Source: Halomonas sp. NO4
Lineage (GTDB): Bacteria; Pseudomonadota; Gammaproteobacteria; Pseudomonadales; Halomonadaceae
DNA: 64,000 nt
Assembly (NCBI RefSeq): GCF_010994375.1
Contig: NZ_WHMA01000002.1
Coordinates: 1 to 64,000 of the forward strand
Direction: 5' to 3'
In this document: positions 44,171 to 53,083 of the stretch, in pieces
Numbering within the stretch: the first letter of the stretch is position 1
Layout: every line of letters starts with the position of its first letter
Notes under the pieces: model-generated
What the model saw: only the letters and a program-made list of their open reading frames with translations
Told to the model about the DNA's origin: nothing
Databases searched by the model: none
Position numbers and translations under genes: made by a program

Positions 44171-45247
44171 ATGACCGCAACGTCTCTCACTCGCCTGGTG
44201 ACGCTCGCCGCGCTGCCGCTGGCCATAGCCAGTACCCAGGCCCAGGCGCAATCCTACGAGATGGTGATCGCCACGCAGCTGCCCGAGGACATGCGCAACA
44301 ACGCCATCTACCCGGCGCTGGTGCATTTCAAGAGCCTGGTCGAGGCGCGCAGCGACGGTGACCTGGCCGTCAATATCTTCGGCGGTGGCCAACTCGGCTC
44401 CGAGGTGGAGAACGGTTCCGAAGTGCAGGCCGGCGGGCGTACCCTGCAGTCGACCATCATGTCCTCCGGGGCCATGTCCTCCTTCTACGAGGACTACCAG
44501 ATCGTCACGGCGCCATTCCTGTTCACCAACTGGCGACAGGCCTGGGCCTTCTTCGACAGCGAGTGGTTTGCCGATTTCATGGCCGGCACCATCGAGTCGG
44601 CCGACATGCGCTATCTGGGCACCTTCGACGATGGCGGCGGCTTCGTGGCCTTCACCAACAACGTGCGCCTGATCGAGACGGTGGAGGACCTGGAGGGGCT
44701 CAACATCCGCACCGAGGAGAATCCGGCCCATGTGGCGACCATGCGGGCGCTGGGCGCTTCGGCCACCCCGCTGCCCTGGGGCGAGCTGATCACCGCGCTC
44801 GAGACCGGTCTGGCCGACGGCCAGTTCAATGCGCCGGTGCTCAACGTCACCTTCAATTTCGACGAGGTCACCGACTACACCACCCTCACCGGCCACGTCT
44901 ACAACAGTGCCCCTTGGGTGGTCAGCGAGAGCTGGTATCAGGAACTGCCCGAGGAGTACCAGCAGATCGTCGTCACCAGCGCCCGCGAGGCGATCGAGAT
45001 GAGCCACGGCATGTCCGGCGCCCTGGCCACCGCCAGCTGGCAGGAGTCCTGTGAACGGTTCGAGGAGTGCTACCTGATGCCCGAGGCCGAGCGGGAACGG
45101 ATGGCCGAGATTGCTCGCCCGGCCTGGCAGGAGTGGATCGTCGAGGAGTTCGGCATGGAGGCTCAGCGCGTCCAGGGGCTGCTCGACGAAGTGGCGCGCG
45201 TGGGCGAGACCGTGGCCGACGAGGATTTCCGCGTCTACGGCCAGTGA
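44171..45247 (+). CDS. TRAP transporter substrate-binding protein (DctP family)
   Basis: A 358-residue periplasmic binding protein. Signal peptide residues 1-26 (IASTQAQAQ). The DctP fold shows in VIATQLPEDMRNNAIYPALVHF, NIFGGGQLGSEVENGSEVQAG, and GLNIRTEENPAHVATMRAL with the substrate-clamping Arg near residue 182. The ligand cannot be read from the sequence. It heads an operon with membrane subunits; a hairpin after the gene (45291-45319) may raise its share of mRNA. Confidence 0.93.
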   Translation: MTATSLTRLVTLAALPLAIASTQAQAQSYEMVIATQLPEDMRNNAIYPALVHFKSLVEARSDGDLAVNIFGGGQLGSEVENGSEVQAGGRTLQSTIMSSGAMSSFYEDYQIVTAPFLFTNWRQAWAFFDSEWFADFMAGTIESADMRYLGTFDDGGGFVAFTNNVRLIETVEDLEGLNIRTEENPAHVATMRALGASATPLPWGELITALETGLADGQFNAPVLNVTFNFDEVTDYTTLTGHVYNSAPWVVSESWYQELPEEYQQIVVTSAREAIEMSHGMSGALATASWQESCERFEECYLMPEAERERMAEIARPAWQEWIVEEFGMEAQRVQGLLDEVARVGETVADEDFRVYGQ

Positions 45248-45290
45248 TGACGCCTCCGACAGCCGTGCCAGCCGGCGCGGACCACTGGGT

Positions 45291-45319
45291 GATCGGCCGG
45301 GCATGAGGCCCGGTCGATC
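45291..45319 (+). other. Intercistronic hairpin between TRAP binding protein and small membrane subunit
   Basis: 12-bp stem (45291-45302 and 45308-45319, one G-U pair) with loop ATGAG and no T-run. Such stems commonly stabilise the upstream mRNA end and favour the binding protein over membrane subunits. Confidence 0.55.
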
Positions 45320-45342
45320 CGCTGGATCAGGGATCCCCGATC

Positions 45343-45909
45343 ATGGCGATGCACTGGCTTTCTCCGCTGCGACGTCTCAGTGATGGTGTTAACCAGGTGG
45401 CGATCGGGCTCTGCGTGGCCTGTATTCTGGCCATGCTGGGCATCTCCTTCACCGGGTTCGTCTACAAGCTGACGACCGGCAGCAGCCTGAGCTGGACCTA
45501 CTCCCTGGCGCGACTTTTCCTGCCGTGGATCGGCTTTCTCTCCATGACCATTTCGCTGCGCTACGGCGAGCACGTGGCCATGACCCTGCTCGTGCGCAGC
45601 CTGCCGCGGCCGCTGATCAAGGTGGCTGCCGGGATCTGCCTGGCGGTGATCGCGCTCTTCGCCGGGCTGCTGGTGTGGTACGGCTGGGGCTATTTCCTCA
45701 ACGCCACCCAGGTCTACATGGTCTCCGATCGCATCCAGGTGCCCGGTCAGTTCACGGCCGTGGTCGTGCCGCTCAGCGGGGCGATCATCCTGCTTCACCT
45801 GGTGCAGGGCTTCGCGCTGCTCGAACACTTCATCGACGACGAGGCGATGATCCACGAACTCATCGAGACCGCGGACAGCGAGTCTCCGTCAGAGGAGAAG
45901 CGCTCATGA
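45343..45909 (+). CDS. TRAP transporter small membrane subunit (DctQ family)
   Basis: A 188-residue inner-membrane protein with four hydrophobic segments. The block LARLFLPWIGFLSMTISLRYGEH near residue 50 has the WIGF...A/G..R..EH pattern of DctQ. The C-terminus is an acidic soluble tail. Overlaps the large subunit by ATGA (45906-45909). Together they form the sodium-driven importer core. Confidence 0.92.
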   Translation: MAMHWLSPLRRLSDGVNQVAIGLCVACILAMLGISFTGFVYKLTTGSSLSWTYSLARLFLPWIGFLSMTISLRYGEHVAMTLLVRSLPRPLIKVAAGICLAVIALFAGLLVWYGWGYFLNATQVYMVSDRIQVPGQFTAVVVPLSGAIILLHLVQGFALLEHFIDDEAMIHELIETADSESPSEEKRS

Positions 45910-47183
45910 CGCCTGCCATCATCGTCTTCGTGGTTCTTCTGCTGCTCGGCGCGCCGGTGGCCGTGGTCATGGCCATGTCGGGGCTCGCTGGCGGCTTCGC
46001 CCTGGGTGGCGAGCGCATGCTGGGGATCATCGCCGATCGCATGTTCTCCGGCGTCTCGGGCTTTCTGCTGATCGCCGTACCCTATTTCATCTTCACCGCC
46101 GAGCTGATGAACCAGGGCGGTCTGACCCACAAGCTCATCGATTTCAACAACGCCCTGTTCGGACGCATTCGCGGGGCGCTGTCGCACGTCAACGTCTCGG
46201 TGTCGGTGTTCTTCGCCGGGCTCACCGGGGCGGCGATCACCGATACCGTGGCCATCGGCAAGATCATGATCCCGGAGATGAAGAAGCAGGGCTACGATGC
46301 CGACTACGCGGCGGCGGTCACCGCCTGCTCGTCGATCATCGGCCCCATCATTCCGCCGAGCGTGGTAATGGTCGTCTACGCGACGCTGCTGCGCGACATC
46401 TCGGTGATCGATCTCTTCGCCGGCGGTATCGTGCCGGGGCTCCTGATGGCCCTCGCCCTGCTCGGGGTGAGTTTCTTCCTGGCCTGGCGGCGCGGCTACC
46501 CCAAGCAGGTGCCCACGCCCTTCCGGATGGCCGTGCGGGCTTTCTTCGTGGCGCTGCCGGCGATGATCGTGCCGCTCATCATCCTCGGCGGTATTCTCTC
46601 GGGGCTCACCACTATCACCGAGGCCTCGGGATTTGCCGCGGTCTATGCCATCCTCATCGGCGTGTTCATCTACCGCAACCTGACCTGGCAGAAGATCTGG
46701 CAGTCGGTGGTGGTGACGGTGCGCTTCTCGGGCGTGGTGTTCTTCCTGCTTGCTACCTCGGCGGTGCTGGGCTGGTTCGTGACCCGCTCGGGCATTGCCC
46801 GCGAGGCGGCGAGCCTGATCACTTCGGTGAGCGATGCTGCCTTCCTGCAGCTGATGATGGTGTGCCTGCTGCTGATTCTGATCGGCACGGTGATGGATGT
46901 GCTACCGGCGCTGGTGGTGGTGGCGCCGGTACTGGTGCCGGCGATGATCCAGCTCGGCTTCGACCCGCTGCACTTTGCCATCCTGATGATTGTGGTGCTC
47001 AATATCTCCAACGTGACGCCACCGGTAGGCATGACGTTGATGACGGCGGCGCGCATCGCCAACGTGCCCTATGAGCGGGCGATTGTCGCCTCGCTGCCGT
47101 TCTACGTCGCCTTTGTGGCGGTGATCCTGCTGCTGGCGGCCTTTCCGGCCCTTTCTACCTGGATTCCTTCGCTGCTCCGCTGA
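45906..47183 (+). CDS. TRAP transporter large membrane subunit (DctM family)
   Basis: A 425-residue inner-membrane protein with about twelve hydrophobic segments. Family blocks include LLIAVPYFIFTAELMNQGGL, FFAGLTGAAITDTVAIGKIM, CSSIIGPIIPPSVVMVVYA and NISNVTPPVGMTLMTAARIA, the sodium- and substrate-handling loops. Followed after 27 bases by the first HDAC-like gene, so catabolic genes are probably co-transcribed. Confidence 0.94.
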   Translation: MTPAIIVFVVLLLLGAPVAVVMAMSGLAGGFALGGERMLGIIADRMFSGVSGFLLIAVPYFIFTAELMNQGGLTHKLIDFNNALFGRIRGALSHVNVSVSVFFAGLTGAAITDTVAIGKIMIPEMKKQGYDADYAAAVTACSSIIGPIIPPSVVMVVYATLLRDISVIDLFAGGIVPGLLMALALLGVSFFLAWRRGYPKQVPTPFRMAVRAFFVALPAMIVPLIILGGILSGLTTITEASGFAAVYAILIGVFIYRNLTWQKIWQSVVVTVRFSGVVFFLLATSAVLGWFVTRSGIAREAASLITSVSDAAFLQLMMVCLLLILIGTVMDVLPALVVVAPVLVPAMIQLGFDPLHFAILMIVVLNISNVTPPVGMTLMTAARIANVPYERAIVASLPFYVAFVAVILLLAAFPALSTWIPSLLR

Positions 47184-47210
47184 GGGTGGCGCTGCACAAG
47201 GACCGAGACG

Positions 47211-48245
47211 ATGAAGCTGTTCTACCACCCCGACCAGGAACGCCATGCGCCGGCCACCTTCCAGTTCCGCGGCCAGGCCATCGACTCGCCCGAGGGGCCG
47301 GTGCGTGCCGAGTTGCTCGCTGCGGGTCTGGCGGATGTGGGGCTCTCGCTGACCGCGCCCGCCGAGGTGGACAGCCCCACCTTGCGCCATCGCCTGGCGC
47401 AGATCCACACGCCGCGCTACCTGCAGTTCCTGGAGAGCATCCATGCGCGCTGGCGGGAGCTGTCCGGTGCCTCCGAGTTGGTCTCCCCCAATGTCCACCC
47501 CTGCGGCGGTGGCCACCACTACCCGCGGCATCCGGTGGGCCAGGCCGGCTGGCACCTGCACGACCTGGCGTGCCCGATCGGCGCCGACAGCTTTGCCGGC
47601 ATCCTCGCCAGCGCGGCCAGCGCCCAGGCGGCGGCCGAGGCGGTGCTGGGCGGTCATGGCAGTGCTTACGCCCTGTGCCGCCCCCCGGGTCACCACGCCG
47701 GACCGGATCGCGCCGGCGGCTTCTGCTTTCTGAACAATTCGGCGCTGGCCGCCACGGTACTGCGCGAGCAGTTCAGCCGCATCGCCACCCTCGATGTGGA
47801 CCTGCACCACGGCAATGGCACCCAGGATATCTTCTACTATCGCGGCGATGTCTGGACCGGCTCACTGCACGTCGACCCCAGCGACTTCTATCCCTTCTTC
47901 TGGGGCGGCGCTGACGAGGAGGGCATGGGCGAGGGCCTGGGCGCCAACGTCAACCGGCCGCTTCCGCTGGGCAGCGATGCCGCGGCCCTGCTCGAGGCGC
48001 TGGAGGCGCTGCTCGAGTGCCTGGACGCCTTCCGCCCCCAGGCGGTGGTGATCGCCCTGGGACTCGACACCCACAAGGACGACCCCCTTGCCGGCATGGT
48101 ACTGGAAACGGCGGACTTCACCGCCTTGGGGCGACGCCTGGCCGGGCTCTCGCTGCCCACGGTGCTGGTGCAGGAGGGCGGCTATCCTACTGACGTACTA
48201 GGCGATAACCTGGCTGCGTTCATGCGCGGCTACTACCCCCACTGA
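47211..48245 (+). CDS. HDAC-family amidohydrolase A (acetylpolyamine amidohydrolase-like)
   Basis: A 344-residue zinc deacetylase. Active-site blocks: catalytic His pair in PPGHHAGPDRAGGFCFLNN near residue 162, zinc Asp and His in LDVDLHHGNGTQ near residue 197, zinc Asp in LGLDTHKDDPLAGM near residue 285, and the transition-state Tyr in EGGYPTD near residue 325. The LDTHKDDPLAGM and GGGHHYPRHP blocks are those of acetylpolyamine amidohydrolases. Acetylated small amines are likely substrates. It follows the TRAP genes and precedes RidA with a hairpin between. Confidence 0.9.
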   Translation: MKLFYHPDQERHAPATFQFRGQAIDSPEGPVRAELLAAGLADVGLSLTAPAEVDSPTLRHRLAQIHTPRYLQFLESIHARWRELSGASELVSPNVHPCGGGHHYPRHPVGQAGWHLHDLACPIGADSFAGILASAASAQAAAEAVLGGHGSAYALCRPPGHHAGPDRAGGFCFLNNSALAATVLREQFSRIATLDVDLHHGNGTQDIFYYRGDVWTGSLHVDPSDFYPFFWGGADEEGMGEGLGANVNRPLPLGSDAAALLEALEALLECLDAFRPQAVVIALGLDTHKDDPLAGMVLETADFTALGRRLAGLSLPTVLVQEGGYPTDVLGDNLAAFMRGYYPH

Positions 48246-48251
48246 TTCCCT

Positions 48252-48276
48252 CCTGGTCCGCGTTACCCGGACCAGG
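48252..48276 (+). other. Intercistronic hairpin after HDAC-like gene A
   Basis: Perfect 9-bp arms CCTGGTCCG (48252-48260) and CGGACCAGG (48268-48276), loop of 7 bases, no T-run. Marks a point of mRNA processing or partial termination within the operon. Confidence 0.55.
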
Positions 48277-48305
48277 GCCAGAAGGCATATGACCGGAGAG
48301 AGACT

Positions 48306-48662
48306 ATGAGTGTCAGCTACCACGACAGCAACACCCGCATGAGCCAGATCACCATCCACAATGGCACCGTCTATCTGGCGGGCCAGGTGCCCAGCGATAC
48401 TTCCGCCGACATGCGTGGCCAGACCGAGCAGGTGCTGGCGCGCATCGACGACCTGCTGGCCACGGCGGGCACCTCCAAGGAGCACCTCGTGGCGGCGCAG
48501 ATCTGGGTGACCAGCATGACCGAGTTCGACCAGATGAATGCCGCCTGGGACAATTGGGTGGTGTCGGGACGGCCGCCGGTGCGTGCCGCCGTGGAGGCCA
48601 AGCTCGCCAATCCCGAGTGGAAGGTCGAGATCATGGTGACCGCGGCACTGCCGGAGGCCTGA
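48306..48662 (+). CDS. RidA-family imine deaminase
   Basis: A 118-residue YjgF/YER057c/RidA-fold protein. It has VYLAGQVPSD near residue 21, and QIWVTSMTEFDQMNAAWDNW with PVRAAVEAKLANPEWKVEI near residue 95. The Arg of PVRAAVEA is the catalytic position of RidA, which hydrolyses reactive enamine/imine intermediates. Its place between two deacetylases and an ornithine-cyclodeaminase-like enzyme suggests that the pathway makes an imine. Confidence 0.9.
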   Translation: MSVSYHDSNTRMSQITIHNGTVYLAGQVPSDTSADMRGQTEQVLARIDDLLATAGTSKEHLVAAQIWVTSMTEFDQMNAAWDNWVVSGRPPVRAAVEAKLANPEWKVEIMVTAALPEA

Positions 48663-48663
48663 G

Positions 48664-49605
48664 ATGCGCATCATCACCGCCGAGGAAGTGGCAGCGTCGC
48701 TGCCCTGGCCGGCGCTGGTCGAGCGCCTGGCGACCACCTTCCGCGAGGGCGTGGAGTCGCCGCCGCGCCACCACCACGCCATGCACCGCCCCGATGGCGA
48801 GGCCACCATGCTGTTGATGCCAGCCTGGGAGCCCGCCGGCTACATCGGCGTGAAGATGGTCAATGTCTTTCCCCAGAACGCCGAGCACGGTGTGCCGGCC
48901 ATTTCCGGCGTCTACCTGCTCAGCGAAGGCCAGCACGGCCAGCCGCTCGCCTGCCTTGACGGCAGCGAACTGACTCGGCGTCGCACCGCGGCGGCCTCGG
49001 CGCTGGCCGCACGCGAGCTCGCCCGCCATGACGCCGAGACCCTGCTGGTGGTGGGCACCGGCAAGCTCGCCCCCATGGTGATCGAGGCGCATGCCGCCGT
49101 GCGACCGATACGCCGCGTGCGAATCTGGGGCCGCCACCCGGAGAAGGCCGAGCGCCTGGCCGCCGATTACGCCGAGCGCTTCGACGCCGCCGCGGTGACC
49201 GACCTCGAGGGGGCCACGGCCGAGGCCGACGTGATCAGCTGTGTCACGCTCGCCACGGATCCGCTGATTCTCGGCGAGTGGCTGCGCCCGGGCACGCACC
49301 TCGACCTGATCGGCGCTTTCCGACCCACCATGCGCGAGACCGACGGCGACTGCCTGGCGCGCAGCGAGGTGTTCGTCGACACCTACGCCGGGGCCCGGGG
49401 CGAGGCGGGGGACATCCTCCAGGCGATGGAAGAGGGCGCCTTCACCTTCGAGGCGGTCCGCGCCGAGCTGGCCGAGCTTCTGCGCGGCGAGAAACCCGGG
49501 CGCTCCTCGGACGAGGCCATCACTCTGTTCAAGTCCGTGGGGGCGTCGCTGGAGGACCTCGCCGCCGCCGTCGAGGTGTGGGAGCAGCTCGAGGCGCGCG
49601 GATGA
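48664..49605 (+). CDS. Ornithine cyclodeaminase/mu-crystallin family enzyme
   Basis: A 313-residue NAD(P)-dependent enzyme. The substrate part has YIGVKMVNVFPQNAEHGVPA, with the Lys and Asn of the family, and CLDGSELTRRRTAAASALAA. The dinucleotide motif is LLVVGTGKLAPMVIEAHA near residue 121. Such enzymes cyclise ornithine to proline or reduce imino acids. Begins one base after the ridA stop and overlaps the next gene by ATGA, so co-translated. Substrate unknown; in ectoine pathways a homologue (EutC) is known. Confidence 0.88.
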   Translation: MRIITAEEVAASLPWPALVERLATTFREGVESPPRHHHAMHRPDGEATMLLMPAWEPAGYIGVKMVNVFPQNAEHGVPAISGVYLLSEGQHGQPLACLDGSELTRRRTAAASALAARELARHDAETLLVVGTGKLAPMVIEAHAAVRPIRRVRIWGRHPEKAERLAADYAERFDAAAVTDLEGATAEADVISCVTLATDPLILGEWLRPGTHLDLIGAFRPTMRETDGDCLARSEVFVDTYAGARGEAGDILQAMEEGAFTFEAVRAELAELLRGEKPGRSSDEAITLFKSVGASLEDLAAAVEVWEQLEARG

Positions 49606-50732
49606 GTGAAGAGCAGGCCACCGGAGTGCCGGCCACCGGCTTCTTTTGGCACGAGCGCTGTTTCTGGCACGACCCGGGCGCCATCGGCGTCTTCTCGGCG
49701 CCGGGCGAGTTTCTCCAGCCGCAGCCCGCCTCGGAGAGCCCCGAGAGCAAGCGGCGGCTCAAGAACCTGCTCGAGGTGTCGGGGCTGATCGACGAACTCG
49801 CGGTGCGCAAGACGCCGCCGGCCTGCCGCGAGGACCTGGCGCGCTTCCACACCGCGCGCTACCTCGATGCCCTGGCGGCCGGCGACCGGGCGCGCGGCGG
49901 TGACGGCGGCGACTGTGCGCCCTACACGCCGGGCAGCTTCGCTGCGGCGCGCCACTCGGCGGGGCTGGCCATCGCGGCCGTGGAGGCGGTGGCCACCGGC
50001 GAGCTGACCAACGCCTATGCGCTGTGTCGCCCGCCGGGTCACCACGCCGAGGCCGACCAGGGACGCGGCTTCTGTCTGCTCGGCAACATCCCGGTGGCGG
50101 TGATGCGTGCCCGGGCGCTGGGCCAGGTGGGCCGCGTGGCGATCCTCGACTGGGACGTGCACCATGGCAACGGCCAGCAGGCTGCCTTCTACGACGAACC
50201 CGAGGTGCTGACCCTCTCGCTTCACCAGGCCGGGAATTTTCCCCTGGAAACCGGCTTCTTCAAGGAGCGCGGCGAGGGGGCAGGCGAGGGCGCCAACCTC
50301 AACCTGCCGCTGCCGCCGGGCTGCGGCATCGGCGCCTACGACTACGCCATGGGCGAGCTGGTGTTGCCGGCGCTCGAGGCGTTCGCTCCCGAGCTGATCG
50401 TGGTGGCCTGCGGCTTCGATGCCGGCGCCAAGGATTCGCTGGGCAAGATGCTGCTCAACAGCCGCGCCTTCGGCGAGATGACGCGCCAGGTCAAGGCGCT
50501 GGCCGAACGGGTCTGCGACGGCCGCCTGGTCATGATCCACGAGGGCGGCTATTCGGAAGGCTACGTACCGCTGTGCGGCCACGCCGTCATCGCTGCCCTG
50601 GCGGGCAGCGTGATCGAGGTGCCCGATCCGCAGAACGACGAGATCGCCGCCTGGGCCTACCAGGCGCTCCAGCCCCACCAGCGCGCGCTGATCGACGGCT
50701 GGCGCCACGACATCTTCAGGAAGGACGCATGA
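49602..50732 (+). CDS. HDAC-family amidohydrolase B
   Basis: A 376-residue second zinc deacetylase, only distantly similar to the first. Active-site blocks: PPGHHAEADQGRGFCLLGN near residue 145, ILDWDVHHGNGQQ near residue 181, CGFDAGAKDSLGKM near residue 270, and HEGGYSEGYVP near residue 315. All zinc ligands and the Tyr are present. The class-II-like form with a longer N-terminus (FWHERCFWHDPG) fits bacterial HDAH-type enzymes. Overlaps both neighbours by ATGA. Having two deacetylases in one operon is unusual. Confidence 0.9.
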   Translation: MSEEQATGVPATGFFWHERCFWHDPGAIGVFSAPGEFLQPQPASESPESKRRLKNLLEVSGLIDELAVRKTPPACREDLARFHTARYLDALAAGDRARGGDGGDCAPYTPGSFAAARHSAGLAIAAVEAVATGELTNAYALCRPPGHHAEADQGRGFCLLGNIPVAVMRARALGQVGRVAILDWDVHHGNGQQAAFYDEPEVLTLSLHQAGNFPLETGFFKERGEGAGEGANLNLPLPPGCGIGAYDYAMGELVLPALEAFAPELIVVACGFDAGAKDSLGKMLLNSRAFGEMTRQVKALAERVCDGRLVMIHEGGYSEGYVPLCGHAVIAALAGSVIEVPDPQNDEIAAWAYQALQPHQRALIDGWRHDIFRKDA

Positions 50733-51697
50733 CCCCACTCTACGATCGCGACGGATGGCTGTGGCACGACGGAGAATGGCTGCCGTGGCGCGAGGCCCGC
50801 ACGCACCTGCTTACCCACACCCTGCACTACGGCATGGGTTGTTTCGAGGGCGTGCGGGCCTACGACGGCCCCCAAGGGACCCATCTCTTCCGGGTGGCCG
50901 AGCACACCCGGCGGCTGCTGGATAGCGCCCATGCCCTGGATATACCGTTATCTTTCGGTGCCGACACCCTGATCCAGGCACAGCGGGAGTGTCTGACGCG
51001 CAACGGCCTGCGCAACGCCTACCTGAAACCTACGGTGTTTCTGGGTGCCGAAGGACTGGGGTTGAGGGCGAAAGGGCTCACCACCCACGTGATGATCGCC
51101 GCCTGGGATCTGGGCGACTATATCTCGCCCGAGGCCGCATCCATCGGCATTCGGGCGCTCACCTCGTCCTGGGCGCGACACCACGTCAACATCAGCCTCT
51201 GTCGCGCCAAGACCAACGGCCACTACGTCAACTCCATGCTGGCGCTGAACACGGCGGTCAAGGCGGGCTTCGACGAGGCGCTGATGCTCGACCCCGAGGG
51301 CTATGTCGCCGAGGCCTCGGCGGCCAACGTCTTCCTGATGCGTGACGGGGTGCTGCATACCCCCGAGGTAACCTCCTGCCTGCAGGGCATCACCCGCGAC
51401 AGCGTGATCCGGCTGGCTCGTGAGGTGCTGGGCCTCGAGGTGCAGGAGCGGCGCATCACCCGCGATGAGCTCTACACCGCCGACGAAGCCTTCGTCACCG
51501 GGACGGCCGCCGAGATCCTGCCGCTGCGCGAACTCGACGGACGCCATGTCGGTGCCCGGAGCGGTGCGCCGGCTGTGGGTGAGCCCATTGCGACCGACTC
51601 CGTGACGGCTCGCCTGCAGCGCCTCTACCGGCGCGTGACCCGCAGCGAGGCAGGCGAGGACCTGGCCGAGTTCCGGCACTGGCTGACGCCGACCTGA
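50729..51697 (+). CDS. ilvE: Branched-chain amino acid aminotransferase
   Basis: A 322-residue class IV PLP aminotransferase. HTLHYGMGCFEGVRAYDG near residue 30 is the family opening; the PLP Lys is in CRAKTNGHYVNSMLAL near residue 159; EASAANVFLMRDGVLHTPE and DELYTADEAFVTGTAAEI complete the signature. It interconverts branched-chain amino acids and 2-oxoacids. Last gene of the cluster, joined by ATGA overlap to HDAC B. Whether it is the main ilvE or a pathway-dedicated copy cannot be told. Confidence 0.92.
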   Translation: MTPLYDRDGWLWHDGEWLPWREARTHLLTHTLHYGMGCFEGVRAYDGPQGTHLFRVAEHTRRLLDSAHALDIPLSFGADTLIQAQRECLTRNGLRNAYLKPTVFLGAEGLGLRAKGLTTHVMIAAWDLGDYISPEAASIGIRALTSSWARHHVNISLCRAKTNGHYVNSMLALNTAVKAGFDEALMLDPEGYVAEASAANVFLMRDGVLHTPEVTSCLQGITRDSVIRLAREVLGLEVQERRITRDELYTADEAFVTGTAAEILPLRELDGRHVGARSGAPAVGEPIATDSVTARLQRLYRRVTRSEAGEDLAEFRHWLTPT

Positions 51698-51777
51698 GGC
51701 GATGCCTGTGGCGGCTGCCAAGGAGTCTCAGCGGGAAACGTGCTAGGGTGCCGGCAGTCGCGGCAGGATGAAAGGAG

Positions 51778-52815
51778 ATGGCACTGGCACTTGCATGGAG
51801 CACGCTCTTCACGCTGCTGATTCTGGGCATGGCCTGGGGGGCGGCGGCGCTGTGGTTCCGCCTCTCGCTGCCGACACCCTGGCGACAGGTGGCACTGGGG
51901 CTGTGGGGTACGCTGGCGGTGGGTCTGGTGGCACTGGGCGTGCAGGGCTATCGCGGCTCCGCGCTGGTCGGCCAGCTGGGGCTGCTGGGCGTGGTCGCAC
52001 TGTGGTGGTTTCAGCTGCGCCCCACCCATGACCGCCCCTGGGCCGACGATGTGGCGCACCTGGCCACCGGCCGCATCGAGGGCAACCGGCTGACACTCGA
52101 CCAGGTGCGCTGCTTCGCTTGGCAGACCCGCGAGCGTGCCAAGGTGTACTGGGAGCCGCGCCAATATGACCTGTCGCGGCTCGACTCGGCGGATCTGGTC
52201 GTGTCGAGCTGGGGGCGGCCCGGCATCGCCCACGTCATGGTCTCCTTCGGCTTTGGCGGGGAGGCGTTCGTGGTCTTCTCGGTGGAGGTGCGGCGCCAGA
52301 AGGGGGAGCGCTTCTCCGAGCTCGGCGGTTTTTTCCGCCAGTATGAGCTTGCCATCGTTGCCGCCGACGAGCGCGATGCGGTGCGCCTGCGCACCAACGT
52401 GCGCGGCGAGACGGTGTGGCTCTACCGGCTCGACATGTCGCGCCATGCCATTCGTTCGCTGCTGGAGGCCTACGTGGAAGAGGCCAACCGGCTGGCCCGC
52501 GAGCCCCGCTTCTACAACACCATCACTGCCAACTGCACCACCCTGGTGTATGCCATGGCGCGCCGGTTGGGTGCGGTACTGCCCTTGAACCATCGGCTGC
52601 TGTTCACCGGCAAGCTGCCGGAATATGCCTATCGGGTGGGCGGGCTGTGGCCGGGCCACAGCCTCGCTGAGCTGATGCGTCGTGGCCGGATCGTCGATCG
52701 GGCGCGGGCCGCGGACGACGATCCGGCGTTCTCGCAACGCATTCGCGACGGCGTGCCGGGCTGGGTTGAACCTCTCGGGGATGCCACCAGGGTGACGGAA
52801 TCCGCCGGCCGCTAG
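51778..52815 (+). CDS. DUF4105 (Lnb-like periplasmic) protein
   Basis: A 345-residue membrane-anchored protein. Residues 1-80 contain three hydrophobic segments; the rest is a periplasmic DUF4105 domain, with SSWGRPGIAHVMVSFGFGG, FFRQYELAIVAADERDAVRL, and the conserved Cys in NTITANCTTLVYAMARRLG near residue 250 (with the upstream His a possible NlpC/P60-like catalytic pair). Often near cell-envelope genes; function not proven. AAAGGAG at 51771-51777 touches the ATG directly, so translation may start further in, such as at CTG 51784, or be inefficient. Confidence 0.82.
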   Translation: MALALAWSTLFTLLILGMAWGAAALWFRLSLPTPWRQVALGLWGTLAVGLVALGVQGYRGSALVGQLGLLGVVALWWFQLRPTHDRPWADDVAHLATGRIEGNRLTLDQVRCFAWQTRERAKVYWEPRQYDLSRLDSADLVVSSWGRPGIAHVMVSFGFGGEAFVVFSVEVRRQKGERFSELGGFFRQYELAIVAADERDAVRLRTNVRGETVWLYRLDMSRHAIRSLLEAYVEEANRLAREPRFYNTITANCTTLVYAMARRLGAVLPLNHRLLFTGKLPEYAYRVGGLWPGHSLAELMRRGRIVDRARAADDDPAFSQRIRDGVPGWVEPLGDATRVTESAGR

Positions 52816-52870
52816 TCGGGTTGCGAGTGATGGTCGGGGTGCCTCCGGGGAATCGGGGCACATAGAAGAA

Positions 52871-52894
52871 CGCCACGGGGAAGACCCCGTGGCG
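52871..52894. terminator. Hairpin between DUF4105 gene and trmJ
   Basis: Arms CGCCACGGGG (52871-52880) and CCCCGTGGCG (52885-52894) with loop AAGA, followed on the minus strand by TTCTTCTATG. Between converging genes. The rest of 52816-53083 holds no gene that I can see. Confidence 0.7.
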
Positions 52895-53083
52895 TACCGC
52901 CTCCCTGAGCATCGTCCCGATGCAAAATCCCTGCCGAGCTCCTTGCCCGCCTGCGTCCGTGTCCCGTCGTGCGGCAGTGTCCCTTGCCTGTGTCCCCGAG
53001 GGGGACAGAGCCGTTATCCCCTACTGGCATGACAACCGCGTAACGAAACGATGAAGAGGCGGTGACAACGGCCTGCTTTCAGC

